Assembly (NCBI GenBank): GCA_003116975.1
Contig: BGKB01000036.1
Location: 124,001 to 188,000, forward strand
Source of the DNA: Aurantiochytrium sp. KH105
Taxonomy: Eukaryota > Sar > Bigyra > Thraustochytrida > Thraustochytriidae
DNA length: 64,000 bases
Direction of reading: 5' to 3'
Position numbers and translations under genes: made by a program. The notes beneath the pieces were generated by a model, which saw nothing but the letters and a program-made list of their open reading frames with translations, was not told the origin of the DNA and did not search any database. Shown here piece after piece: positions 1 through 10,800 of this stretch. Every line of letters begins with the position of its first letter. The stretch's first letter is position 1.

Positions 1-1755
1 GTCGCCCTCGTGCCCTTTACGCTTTTTTCGACAATCAACGACACCTGGAATTCCGGGGCCTGGGCAATGGCGATCTTTATCGCCGTCGCCTCTTGCATGT
101 GGCCAATCACCAAGAATCTTTTGCTGCTCTTTCTTTGGTTTGTCCCGACGACAATTGTTGGAACGAGTCGCCGCCAGCGCGCCATCGAGATTCTTGACAT
201 GCTGGGCAAGTGGTCTTTTCTGGACGTGTTCGTCATTGTCATCACGCTCGCGGCTCTCCGGGCGTATGTGGTGGGTGCTTTCTATGGCAACATGACATTC
301 CTGGACGAGAGCTTTTTTGTTACAGATGTCAGTGTGACACCAGAGGATGGTCTCGTGCTGCTAGCCTTTGTAGCTTCTCTCTCGCTCATCATTAACCACG
401 TCGTCATGTACTACCACGAGCGCGTCGTGGAGTCGAACAGGCGCAGCGAGGACCACGCTTTGGGCAATCACGATGTTGCGCGCATGATGCCGCGTCTCGC
501 CGCTCTCAAATTGCCAATCATGAAGCATCAGTTCACGGGCATCAACGAAGAAGGACAGTCGCGCGTCGTGAGTCCTATCGCTGCTCGAGTGCTCCTTGGA
601 GTTTCCTCAGTGTCTTTTCTTTGCATCTGCGTGGGCATTGCGACTCCGCTCATCACGTTTGAGCTGCGGGGTTTGTTGGGCTTGCTGCTCGAGATCATCT
701 CGTCCGATGATGAATCGACGAGCGAGGACTTTCTTAATCGCAAGACGTACTCTGCGGTCCAGATGGGCGCTCTTCTCTCCACCTCGCCCACCACCACAGG
801 GCTCGAGGCGGTGATTATCGCGTTTTTCAAGACTCTTTTTGCCGCGACAGTTTTCGCCGCTCCGCTCGTGCTCCTGGGCATGCAAGCGGTTCTCTTCGTG
901 ATGCCTATCAATCTCAACATGGGCCGTTCCTTTTTCTTTTGGACCAAGATTTGCTCGTACTGGTCTGGACTCGAGATCTTCCTTGTGGGCTTGGTGCTCA
1001 CGGTTATGGAGATCAGCGTTGCAACGCAGTTCATTACGGACTTTGTCACAGACGACGCTTGTTCCCAAATTCGCGGATCGCTCGAGCTTCTGGTGGACTC
1101 AGACCTCGATGCGTATTGTTTCAATGCGGTAGGTTACTTTGAGCCCACGGCTTTCTTCCTTTTTACCGGCATCATCCTCGAGCTCGTCAGCTTTTATATC
1201 ATCTCTGTGATTGCACATGCGGTGCTTGCAGATCGGTACTTTGACGCGTACAACGCTTTTCGGTCCGATGCGAAGCCGCACAAGATGCTGCGGATCAACC
1301 GCTGGCTTTTGTTCATGTGCACACGGCTGCAGGATCCACTCGTCCCGGGCACGCCGGGCACTCCCTCCATGTCGCCAAGTGGCCCAGACTCGGTATCGGG
1401 CCGCAGTGCTGGACCCTTCACAGATCTTGATCAGGACGACGACGATTTGATTGCTCCGGATGAGCCTTGGTGCCGCTTGCTCTCTGGATGCTGCTCGAAC
1501 GAAAAGGGTCAGCGTTCTGCTGATGCTCGCATCGATGTTTGGCATGCCAAGTTCAATACGCGCGCTCCTGGTGGGGGTGGTCGTGTTGGCGTCCGGCGCG
1601 AGTCTGACAATCCGGCATTTGCTGGCACGAGTCCAACCGCGGCCCAACCCCAACTTCGCTACCCGGGCGCTTCTAATCGTGGTTGGGGCAATCAAAGTCG
1701 TGGCGCTCAGCCTTTGCCGCGTCCTCGTGGGAGAAAGGACTCCGTCGAGGTTTAA
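1..1755 (+). CDS. PqiA-like polytopic membrane protein, 3' part (5' end outside window)
   Basis: The frame is open from base 1 and ends at the TAA at 1753-1755, giving 584 visible residues. The first in-frame start-like codon (GTG at 10) is not a real start: the paralogue at 4839-11552 continues smoothly upstream of the equivalent point. The visible part has about eight hydrophobic helices, the motif LGKWSFLDVFVIVITLAAL (about residues 67-85), a conserved C-terminal Cys cluster before NEKGQR, and a Pro/Gly-rich tail. The GKWS-x-LDVF signature is what I know from the bacterial paraquat-inducible protein A (PqiA) family, whose members work with MCE proteins in lipid movement between membranes. 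By eye it is roughly two thirds identical to the C-terminal third of the next gene, so the pair is a tandem duplication. The substrate is unknown. The PqiA assignment is reasonably likely but needs a profile search. Confidence 0.8.
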   Translation, partial: VALVPFTLFSTINDTWNSGAWAMAIFIAVASCMWPITKNLLLLFLWFVPTTIVGTSRRQRAIEILDMLGKWSFLDVFVIVITLAALRAYVVGAFYGNMTFLDESFFVTDVSVTPEDGLVLLAFVASLSLIINHVVMYYHERVVESNRRSEDHALGNHDVARMMPRLAALKLPIMKHQFTGINEEGQSRVVSPIAARVLLGVSSVSFLCICVGIATPLITFELRGLLGLLLEIISSDDESTSEDFLNRKTYSAVQMGALLSTSPTTTGLEAVIIAFFKTLFAATVFAAPLVLLGMQAVLFVMPINLNMGRSFFFWTKICSYWSGLEIFLVGLVLTVMEISVATQFITDFVTDDACSQIRGSLELLVDSDLDAYCFNAVGYFEPTAFFLFTGIILELVSFYIISVIAHAVLADRYFDAYNAFRSDAKPHKMLRINRWLLFMCTRLQDPLVPGTPGTPSMSPSGPDSVSGRSAGPFTDLDQDDDDLIAPDEPWCRLLSGCCSNEKGQRSADARIDVWHAKFNTRAPGGGGRVGVRRESDNPAFAGTSPTAAQPQLRYPGASNRGWGNQSRGAQPLPRPRGRKDSVEV

Positions 1756-1860
1756 GTTTACCTGCACCACGTGTTTTCTTTGTGTTTTCAATTTTATAAG
1801 TTTTTTATTCATCTCTTACTACAACCTGGTCGCCATCCCGACCAATTGGCATTATTCTTA

Positions 1861-1917
1861 TCATCAGCACCATCAGCACCATCATCATCATCATCAGCAG
1901 CAGCAGCAGCAGCAAAA
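1861..1917. repeat. CAT/CAG trinucleotide microsatellite
   Basis: Imperfect run of CAT, CAC and CAG triplets downstream of the first stop codon. It is probably 3' UTR or spacer. Confidence 0.9.
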
Positions 1918-3735
1918 GTAGAAGTGGAAATGGCACTTGGCCCTTGCCATTTGCGTCGTCGCTGTGCGCTTTTTTGGCCTCAATCATGGTTTCGAGCTGA
2001 CACGAGGCACGGCGACCTCTGATCCAGCTCAAGTAGGACAGCATACTCTACGGCAATTCGTCGAAGTCAACCGATTTTCTCTTATCATGAGCTGTGAACA
2101 ATTGGTCAAGGACTACTCGACACCCACTATGTTTTCTTTTGAGGTGCAATAATTCATGCATCGAGTGTGGCGTACAAAATACAGGCAAACTGAAGCAGCG
2201 GACATCTCCAAGTATATGTGCTCGACAGAGCGGTAGTTCAAGATTTTTGCGAGTCATGACAAGTCGCAGACAAGTTCTTCCGAATTCGACAAAATTGGTC
2301 GCATCTCGAGAAAGACGTTCGTCACAGCATTGGAGCAAGTTTGGTCAGCCTAAACGTGTTAAGCACTCGTAATTTTGGAAATTGCAGACAAACAAGCAAG
2401 AGGGTAAAGAAATGACACGTCGCGTTTTGTCAACGTGCTGCAGCTGAATTCACGATTCCCCCAATGCCGCAGCTCTACAGCCAATTCACTTGTAAAAAGC
2501 AGCCCCCAAGACTCACGCTCGGTCTTCTCAAATCGCTTCCACAATCAATCAAGATGGCGTCCCCAAATGTACTCCTTAATCTCCCCAAGGGGAAAAGCAC
2601 CCGAGCAAAGATAAGTGGTCAGGTCTCCCCGCCTCGCACAAATCTGGCCTAAGCTCGCAGATTTTGCTGTCAGGCCAGACTTGCGCCGACGGCGCGGCGC
2701 CCTCTATCCTCGACACAGTGGCTGACAGCGACCCTTTTCGGGTTGCGGCGGACGCAAATCTGAAAGTGTCGCCTCTCGCCATCCAGCCGTGCCTGGTCGC
2801 TCGCTCACCTAATCTCACTCGGGCCGCGGCCCACTCGCAGATGTCGCTGCCAGCGATCAAGCAACAAAGCAGCTGCAGCGATCGAGGTAAGTCAAGCAGC
2901 GCAAGGCGCCCAGCTCCGGTGGCGGCTGCGTCTGCGGCTTATGTCACACGCACAGGCCCCGCTCCTCTTCCTCATCATGTCCGTGCCAACCACCACGGCT
3001 CCTCGTTTTTTTTTCCTTCCCTTTCCTTTTAGGGCGACCAAGGCACAGCGCACCTCGCTCCTTTCGCTCGGAGCGTCCTTTTCGCGCTTCCCTCGCGCTG
3101 CAATGCCGACGCCGTTGCGCGCCCAGACCGTTGCAATCATTCCACGCACGAACCCCCGCTCGCTTCTCATGCTTCCCTCGCCGATCTTGCGCTATCTGCT
3201 TTCTCGCAAGCAGTTGTTTCTCAGCAGAGACTCAAGTCTATTTCCATCCGCTGCTTCTTCTCCTTCTCCGCCCCTCGCCCCAGGCCAGCTCGCAGTCCCT
3301 CCCTCCATCCACTCCGGACGTACTTACCGACCGCCTCCGTCGCATCTTTCGGCGCGTATTCTCCGGGCCCTTGCCCTCTACCACGGCCTCGAGCTCGACC
3401 TCGACCTCGATCTTGGTCTCGGCCGCGATGGCGACGAGCCTGGACCAAAACCTAAACAGCGCGCAACCGGCGCCCCGCACTTTCCCCGCACCCGAGATGG
3501 ACACTGTGGGGGGACCTGCCTCGCCTTCATTGGGCCGCATCCATATCCACTCACGCATCCATGTGGGCGGCCAGCATTCTGTCCATTCGTAATCCATGTC
3601 GAGCGGCTGGCCGATCCATTGGGCGTCGCGTCCATCCTGGGCGGGCGGCGAGCGCAGCTGCGCTGCCTGGAGGGAGCGTCTGATGAATTGAGTGGTTTGC
3701 AGGCCGGCCGGCCGGTCGATCGGTCGGTGTACTGA

Positions 3736-3764
3736 TTGATCGATCGATCGATCGGTCGGTCCAA
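3736..3764. repeat. (GATC)n / (GGTC)n short tandem repeat
   Basis: Tetranucleotide run of GATCGATCGATC type flanked by GGTCGGTC, within a non-coding spacer. Confidence 0.85.
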
Positions 3765-4784
3765 GCTTGGATCGTTGCATTTCTGTCCACCATGTATACT
3801 ACCCCTTCTCTCGCCTCGACTTGAACATGCATGTGCACAACACGCTCACGCCGCACGTAAACACGGCGGCACTGCAAAGAAAACCCTAGAAGATGCAATG
3901 TGCAAAACACCGTCAAAGGGCAGAAAGAAAGAAACAAAGCACGTGGACTCCCCGCTCACATGCCAGCTGGCGCATTCAGAGGGCCGCCGCCGCCGCGCAC
4001 CATTTTCCTCCCTCACGCCTTCGTCTTCCCCAAGCCAGCCAGACCTGCGCCGGCCCAAACTCCGAGTCCCTCCGTCCATCCTCCTCCGCTCCGCTCCCCT
4101 GCGAGCCCTCCTCTTCGAGCCCGCTCCCTCCCGCCCCGGGCTCTCCCGCCTCCTCGCGTACCGTACCCGCGCGCACGTACGTACCAGGGTTCGCGCCGCT
4201 GCACGCGCTGCGAGCTGCCGCTGCGTTACTGCACGCGCCAGACCTAAGCCGCCCTCTGCGCGCCGCACGTGCCGCGCGATTAGGTCTCGCGCGGCGGAGG
4301 GTCCCGAGATCGACTGCGGCCCGGAGGAAGAGAGAGTCCGCGAGCGTGTGCTTGCGCGAGGCGAGGCGAGGCCGGGTTCTGGAGCGGGGCCGGCTTGCAC
4401 TCTTTGGGCGCATAGGCCTCGCCGTAGCGAGCGAAGTGCGCCGCGGAGGGAGACGACGTCGTGAGCGCCTTGCAGACAGTGCGCAGCGAGCGCGGCGAGT
4501 AAAGTACGTAAAGCGAGAGCCAAAGAGACAAACAAACCCTAGCGCCTCGGCGTCGCTTCGGGCCCGAAATCCCCGCCTGCACGCCTCACCAAATCCTGAA
4601 AAGGGACTCCGCCCGCGTCCGCGAGCGGCCAGCGAGAGCTCTGCGCGAGGCAAAGGCTACGCAGCGTGGCGCTGCGACCGGAAGACGACCCGGAGAGAGC
4701 AAGTGATTGATTGACCCGGCCCGACATTTACATTCATCACACGCCTGGCGAGCGCAACTCGCAGGTTGGTGTTTGTCTGTGTTT

Positions 4785-4831
4785 CTGTTTGTTTGTTCGT
4801 TCGTTCTTTCATTCGTTCGTTCGTTCTTCGC
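4785..4831 (+). repeat. GTTC/GTTT pyrimidine-rich leader repeat
   Basis: Run of GTTTGTTCGTTCGTTC-type units ending 8 bases before the ATG at 4839. It would lie in the 5' leader of the large membrane protein and could influence start-site choice or translation. Confidence 0.75.
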
Positions 4832-4838
4832 GACGAAA

Positions 4839-7800
4839 ATGGGCCGCCGTGCACAAGGCGCCGTTGCAGCAGTGCTGTGCGTACTCGCGAGCTTGGTGCC
4901 CGCGAGCCGCGCAGACTTCTTCGCCGACTATTTATCTGATAAAACCTTTGGACCCATTCCTGGACCATGCCCAGGCCCCACCATTAATGACGACACCTGC
5001 TTCGGCGACGTAAAGGACCTGCCAGAAAGTGCCAAGGATATCCGCGTTTGTCTCGTTGAGGGCTTTGACTTCACCTGCGGAAGACTCGGGGACGTTATCA
5101 CATCCGGCACCTTTACCATCTGGGACCTTCAGTGCTACGACGGCCAGGTCGCCGACATTGTGCTCGACCATGCCACAAACACAGGAAACACGGAAATCAA
5201 CGCCCAAGTCGACGTGCAGAATTTTAAAATCAGCTGCACAGGAGATGTCCGAGTCGAGCTGCTCACCATGGAAGCCGGGGGCGCGACACTCACCGCCACC
5301 TTTGAGGGACCCTTCACCATGATCCAGCCCGCGAACGTCGAGGGTATCACTCTCTCCCTTGGCATCGACTTTTTCACGGAAACAGGCTTTACGCTCAATA
5401 CTGAACTGCCAGAGACTATTCTCCTTCCGTACGACAAGTGCGATATCGAGCCGGACCTCAACCTCGTCCTCACTGCTGGTGAGGACGGCTTTGAGTACGT
5501 CGAGATTTGCTTCGGTGGCTGTTTCGAGGGCACAGGTGCAATCAACTTCTTGGGGGCCGATTTCGTTCTTGGAACTGTAACCACCGTTGTAGAGGCCGTC
5601 GCAGGCGGCATTGTGTGCCAGATCATCGAGGAGGCCGCCTGGCTTGAGGAAAGTGATTCCCCTGGCATCATCAACGAGGTCTGGAGAATGGTGAAAGATC
5701 AAGTTGATGAGTGGGGCGAGTCTGTCGGCCAGGATGTTAAGTTGGCCGACAGCGACGCCGCGATTCTTGCCACCGAGCCCTACAGTGGTGTCGATGCGAC
5801 CATGCTTGGCGACGCGATCAACTACCGCGACAGCACCGTCATGGAGTCCGTCAGCGTCATGCTCAACAACTGGCTCGGTTCGCCTAGCGTTCAGGCCGTG
5901 TACGAGGGTCGTCCCGTCATCAATGAGCTCATTAGCCTCCTTACGGAACCCGATGGGACCTTTCCGCTCGATCTGGAGGCCTATGACGCCGCGCTCGAGG
6001 TCTCGGTCCCGCTCAATGTCTCTGACGTCACGGTGCGTCTCCAGCGTCTGTCTCTGCAGGGCCTCAACACACTGTCTACCTTTGAGATCCTCAACATCGG
6101 AACCGACCTCCCGGATGGGGATCGTCTTCGCTACACCTTCAACAACTCCATCGTCGTGGATGACGTGACGCTTGAGGTCGAAATTTATGTGCGCCTTGAT
6201 CGCGGCTCCTGGGTTACGGCATCTTGCAACCTCCCGGCTCCGGGTACTTGCTCGAGCGACTCGAGCGAGTTCACCTTCAACTTCACCACAAATGTTCAGG
6301 ACGTCGACTTTGGAGCGAGCATGCTCGCGCTTCTCAATCCCGATGAGATTGTCGATCTTCAAGTTGGCCAGATTCTGGATATTGACTTTGCGGGCGAGTC
6401 CTTTGGTGCCTTTTCCAAACTCTTGCGTTGCGTCAGCCCTGCTGCCTATGCGCTCAATGTGACCAACGTCGTGGCGAGTCTCGGTGCAATCAACGACCCC
6501 CAAATGGTCAACTTTGATGGAGTCGGTCTCTCCAATCTCATTCAGAACGGCATCGAGCTTGGCGTGGATATCATCAAGGGCGCGCTGAAGACCAAGTTTC
6601 CCGGAATCATCAATGGACCTGTCCGTGAGCTTGTCAACGAAATCCTTCTCGAAGAGGTCACTCTTCCTGGCCAGGACGACTCGAACACCTGCCCACCGTG
6701 GCAGGGTCCTTCGGGGCATGGTCCACTTGAGATCGACTTTGACGGCGCCATCTTCTCGCCCGTGTACGCTCTCATCAACGATGGTGTTGGCGGTGAGCGT
6801 ATTCGTGACACCGAGGTTGATCTCAACGAGTTCATTGACGAGCTCCTCAAGTTCAACGAAGAATCCTACGAGAGCTTTCCGTTCAACAGCGTCGGCCGTC
6901 CCGACGGTGAGTGGGGACTCGACGAAGAGTACAACTCGGCTGGAATTCTGACCTCCTTCAGCGACGAGGACGACTTTATCCAGTTTTCTGACTTTGTCAT
7001 TGGCAACCTGGACTCGCTCTATAAGCTCACGCTCTCGTCGCCGGGCGAAGGCCTCGATATCGGCTTTGGTCTTGGCGGTGCTCTTTTGAGCTCGGACGGC
7101 AGCACCGAGCTCGCGATACGCCCCCTAAATCTTTCGATCGGGTTTCAGGCCGTGGTTCCCAGCAAAAGCATTGATGAGGCGGCTATACTCAAGCTCTCTC
7201 TCAGCGAGCTCGATATCGACGTGACCATGACGAAGCTGGCCATCAACATCGAGCTCATCTATGCTCTTTACATTAGCCAGCTCGATCGCATCCCCTGTCT
7301 TCTGGCGGCGCTCAGTGATATTCAGTTTGAGAGGGAGGCGAGTCAAGCTTCCATCTCGGCGCTCACATTCGAAGTCACGCAGACGCGCTCGAACTCGGTA
7401 GGTTCCAACAAAGTCGAGCAAGCGCTTTCCATCCTGGACGCCGAGCAGCCTGGTGCGCGTGCCCAAGCACTTGTGACCACTCTCGCCGATGTCATCACCG
7501 ATCTCGTCCTTGATGTTATCGAGGGTATTCCGGCCCAGTACGCCAACCTGACGGCCGAGACCTGTGTAAACGCCGAGAGCACCGTGGATATCGCCTTGAG
7601 CCTTTTGTCGTTGGACGTGCCCAACGTTACCGAGACGATTGAGCGCTGCACAGCCGAGATTGAGGAACTCGAGTCGGTCGAGGACATGGAGATCAAGGTC
7701 TTCCAGGCCAATGGCGGGGACCTGCCGAACTTGGTCAACTTTAAGGAGTCCTTTGTCTTTGAAATCGTGCGCTATGTGCTCGACGCGGTCAAGGGCCCGA

Positions 7801-10800
7801 CGCTGCAGAACGTCTTTACGGCGTTGGGCAACACGTCTGGCAACGCGCTTTCGGACCTCTTCGAGCTCGATGATCCAGAGGACCCGGAGAACGGCAACGT
7901 GACCTTTGTGTTTCCGATCGACAAGCTCGACCTTGGTCTCGACTACTCGAGCGAAGACCCGGGCTTCCGCTTCAACCCGGGCTATCTACGTGTCAAGAGT
8001 GTTAACCGTCTTCTCGAGACCTTTGAATTTCTCGAGCCGCTTGGAACAATGACCACGAAGAACCGCATCACTTTCAGGGACGATCTTCCGCTCGACGTGA
8101 CCATCTCTCCATGGATCGAGCTTGACGGCGAGGCTGCAGGCGAGCAACCTGGCACTGTCATTCGTGAAGAGATCGACTTGGCGATTCGGATCACAGACTT
8201 GAACATTGTGGCGGAGCTGGTGACAGCCTTCGACTACGAGAAGCTCCTGGATCTGACGCTTTCGCAGCTTCTCGCAGTACAAGAAGATCAGAGTTTGCAC
8301 CTCGCCGAGCATGCACTGGACTGCTGGCTCTCGACGTACTATGATGAAGGCTTTTTCATTCGCCAACTCGATGTGACGCTTGGGGATTTGTCGGGTGTCA
8401 CGTTGACCTCGACGCGTGAGATCCTCAGCGAAGGCATGGAAGAGATGGTCGGCGCCATTGTTGAGCTTGTGGCGTACTTTTACGCCTCCGCTATTCCTCG
8501 TATGCTTCAGAACTGCGCCGTTCCGTACGTGAACAACGTGATGTTCAAGACCTTGGACCTCGCGTCATGCCCGAACTCAGAGCAGATCGTCCCGCCTCCG
8601 CTTGCGGAAGGCAACACTGTGCTCCGCTTCGACACCTCGCCTGGCCTCAACTCCTTCCTTTCATTCTGGTTCGAAGACGTGGTCTCCGAGGACTATGCGG
8701 CACTCAATACGGTCTTGAAGGGCGCAGCCGAGGAACTTGTTTTCCTCAACTCCAAATCCTCCACCGGCGACCAGTCATTCAACTTTACTCTCCCTCTCGT
8801 GTACAATGGGGTCAGCTATGGCACGATTTTCCTCGAGCTTGCCGATGTCAAGTTCGGAGGCCTCAACACCTTCCGGGATTTGCGGCCGCTGATTCCTTTC
8901 GGATCGGATTTGCAGCCCATGTATGACCCGAGCGACTACCCCAACGAGGAAGAAAGCGCGCGCCGCCGTCTTGTCAGCGCGGGTCAGCAGCCGTACACGA
9001 CGCAGACTGACATCAATATCGAGGGTCCCCTTTCGATCGAGGCCAAGGTCACCATCAATGCCTATGACCTCTTTGAAGGCTACCCAGAGATGATCAACGA
9101 GCTCGACGTGAAACTGAGTGTTTCTGATGTCTTTATCATGCTGCAGCTTCTTCTGGAGGTGGACCTTGTCAAGCTGATGGACGTGCGCTTCCGGTCCTTC
9201 TCGACCCTCAGAGAGATTCCTTGTCTGCTCATCCCCGTCGAGAAGCTGGAGCCGCTGGCGTTCAACTTTAACTTGTCCGCAGTGGAAATCCAGGGTGGGT
9301 GCGCCGGCACGTGCGATTTTCCGCTCCTGACCTACCTGGAGGACAGCAGTCCGTTTGTGAACAACGAGGAGAACCAAGAGGAGATCAGCAAGCTCGTCAC
9401 CGACTTTGTCGACTACTGGACTGCCTTCGTGGGCACCAAGGGCGCGCAGCAGCTCATTGACGGAGCCATCTCGCAGGCCGAGGACGACTGCGCCGCCATC
9501 TACGAGCTTGTCGATGATCTCACCACCTTTGAGGAACGCCAACGCGACGATGCTGCAACCGTCTTTGCCTACATCTTTCTGGGCGGTTGCGGTGTGGCTG
9601 CCATTGGCGCCCTGCTTCTCGTTCCGCTGCATCGCCGTCGGCAGAAGAAGGCTATTGCGGCCAAGCTTGTGGGCACCATGCCCTTTGAGCGCGACGAGTA
9701 TTTCGCCGGCGAGATGGCGCTTACGGAACTGCGAGCCAAGAGCATCTTCCAGCACCCCATCACCCCGTTTGTAGCCCGCTTTTTGATCCCCTTCGTGCAG
9801 CTTATGAACGTCACTGGTCTGGTGGTCGCCATTGGCTTCTCGGATGCTGCCAACATTATCGTCAGCGTGACTCTTTTTGGCGCCACGACGCAGACAATTG
9901 CGCTGGTACCGTTCACGCTGTTTTCGACCATCAACGATACGTGGAACTCGGGTGCCTGGCCTCTGGCTGTTCTCATTGCCGTTGCCTCGTGCATGTGGCC
10001 CATCATCAAGAATCTTATCCTCATGTTTCTGTGGTTTGCGCCGACGACCATCGTTTCCGCCAAACGCCGTCGCTTCATCCTCGAGGTGCTGGACATGCTG
10101 GGCAAGTGGTCGTTCCTCGATGTTTTTGTGATTGTCATCACGCTGGCCGCGCTGCGGTCGTACGTTGTTGGTGCCTTTTACGCAAATGTGGCCTTTATTG
10201 ACGACGAAGTATTCATCACTGACGTCAACGTGACGCCAGAGAGCGGCTTGGTTTTGCTCTGCTTTGTCGCTGCGCTTTCGCTCGTTGTCAACCACATTGT
10301 CATGTTCTATCACGACCGGGTCGAGGAGTCAAACCAGCGCAGTGAGGATCGTGCCAATGGAAATCACGAGATCGCCAAGAGGCTGCCGCGTCGTGCCACT
10401 GTCAAGTACCCGATCTGGAAGCATGAATTCTCTGGATCATCCAAGTCGGGCTTTACCCGTGTGGTGGATCCGATCAAGGCCAAAATCATGATGGGTGTGG
10501 TTGGATTTGCCTTTTTGCTCATTGTCATTGGTATCTGGCTTCCTCTTATTACCTTTGAGCTGCGCGGCTTACTCGGTCTTTTGCTTGAGGTCGTCTCCAC
10601 GGACTCACCAAGGCTGAACGGCGAGATGCTGAACCGCAAAACGTACTCCGTTATTGAGATGGGTGCTGCTCTGGCGGAATCGCCGACGACGAACGGATTT
10701 GAAGTTGTGTCCCTGACGTTCTTTAAGATTCTCTACGCCATCGCAACTTACATTGGCCCGATCATCCTCTTCATTATGATGACCGTTCTCTTTTTGTTTC

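Larger units (their letters stand above)
1756..4838. other. intergenic region between the PqiA-like paralogues
   Basis: About 3.1 kb without a convincing gene. It opens with a T-rich stretch and a CAT/CAG microsatellite (about 1861-1917) that probably lies in the 3' UTR of the first gene. The middle part, 1920-2900, has moderate composition and only short ORFs. A (GATC)n block lies at about 3736-3764. From about 3950 to 4700 the DNA is very GC-rich, as expected for the promoter of the next gene. It contains two AAACCCTAG telo-box-like words (about 3881 and 4535) and then GTTCGTTC repeats just before the start codon. ORFs here are compositional. Confidence 0.6.

Noticed and set aside
2941-3735. 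264-codon plus-strand ORF in the first intergenic region
   Set aside because: Ser/Pro/Leu/Arg-biased composition with no domain. It overlaps promoter-like and GATC-repeat sequence.
3881-4543. Two AAACCCTAG telo-box-like words
   Set aside because: Two nine-base matches in GC-rich promoter DNA are not enough to claim a regulatory element.
4932-6719. 595-codon open frame on the minus strand
   Set aside because: It lies fully antisense to the large membrane protein gene, arises from GC-rich codon bias, and has no recognisable protein features.
8775-10313. 512-codon open frame on the minus strand
   Set aside because: Antisense shadow of the same gene with charged, repetitive composition typical of reverse-complemented coding DNA.
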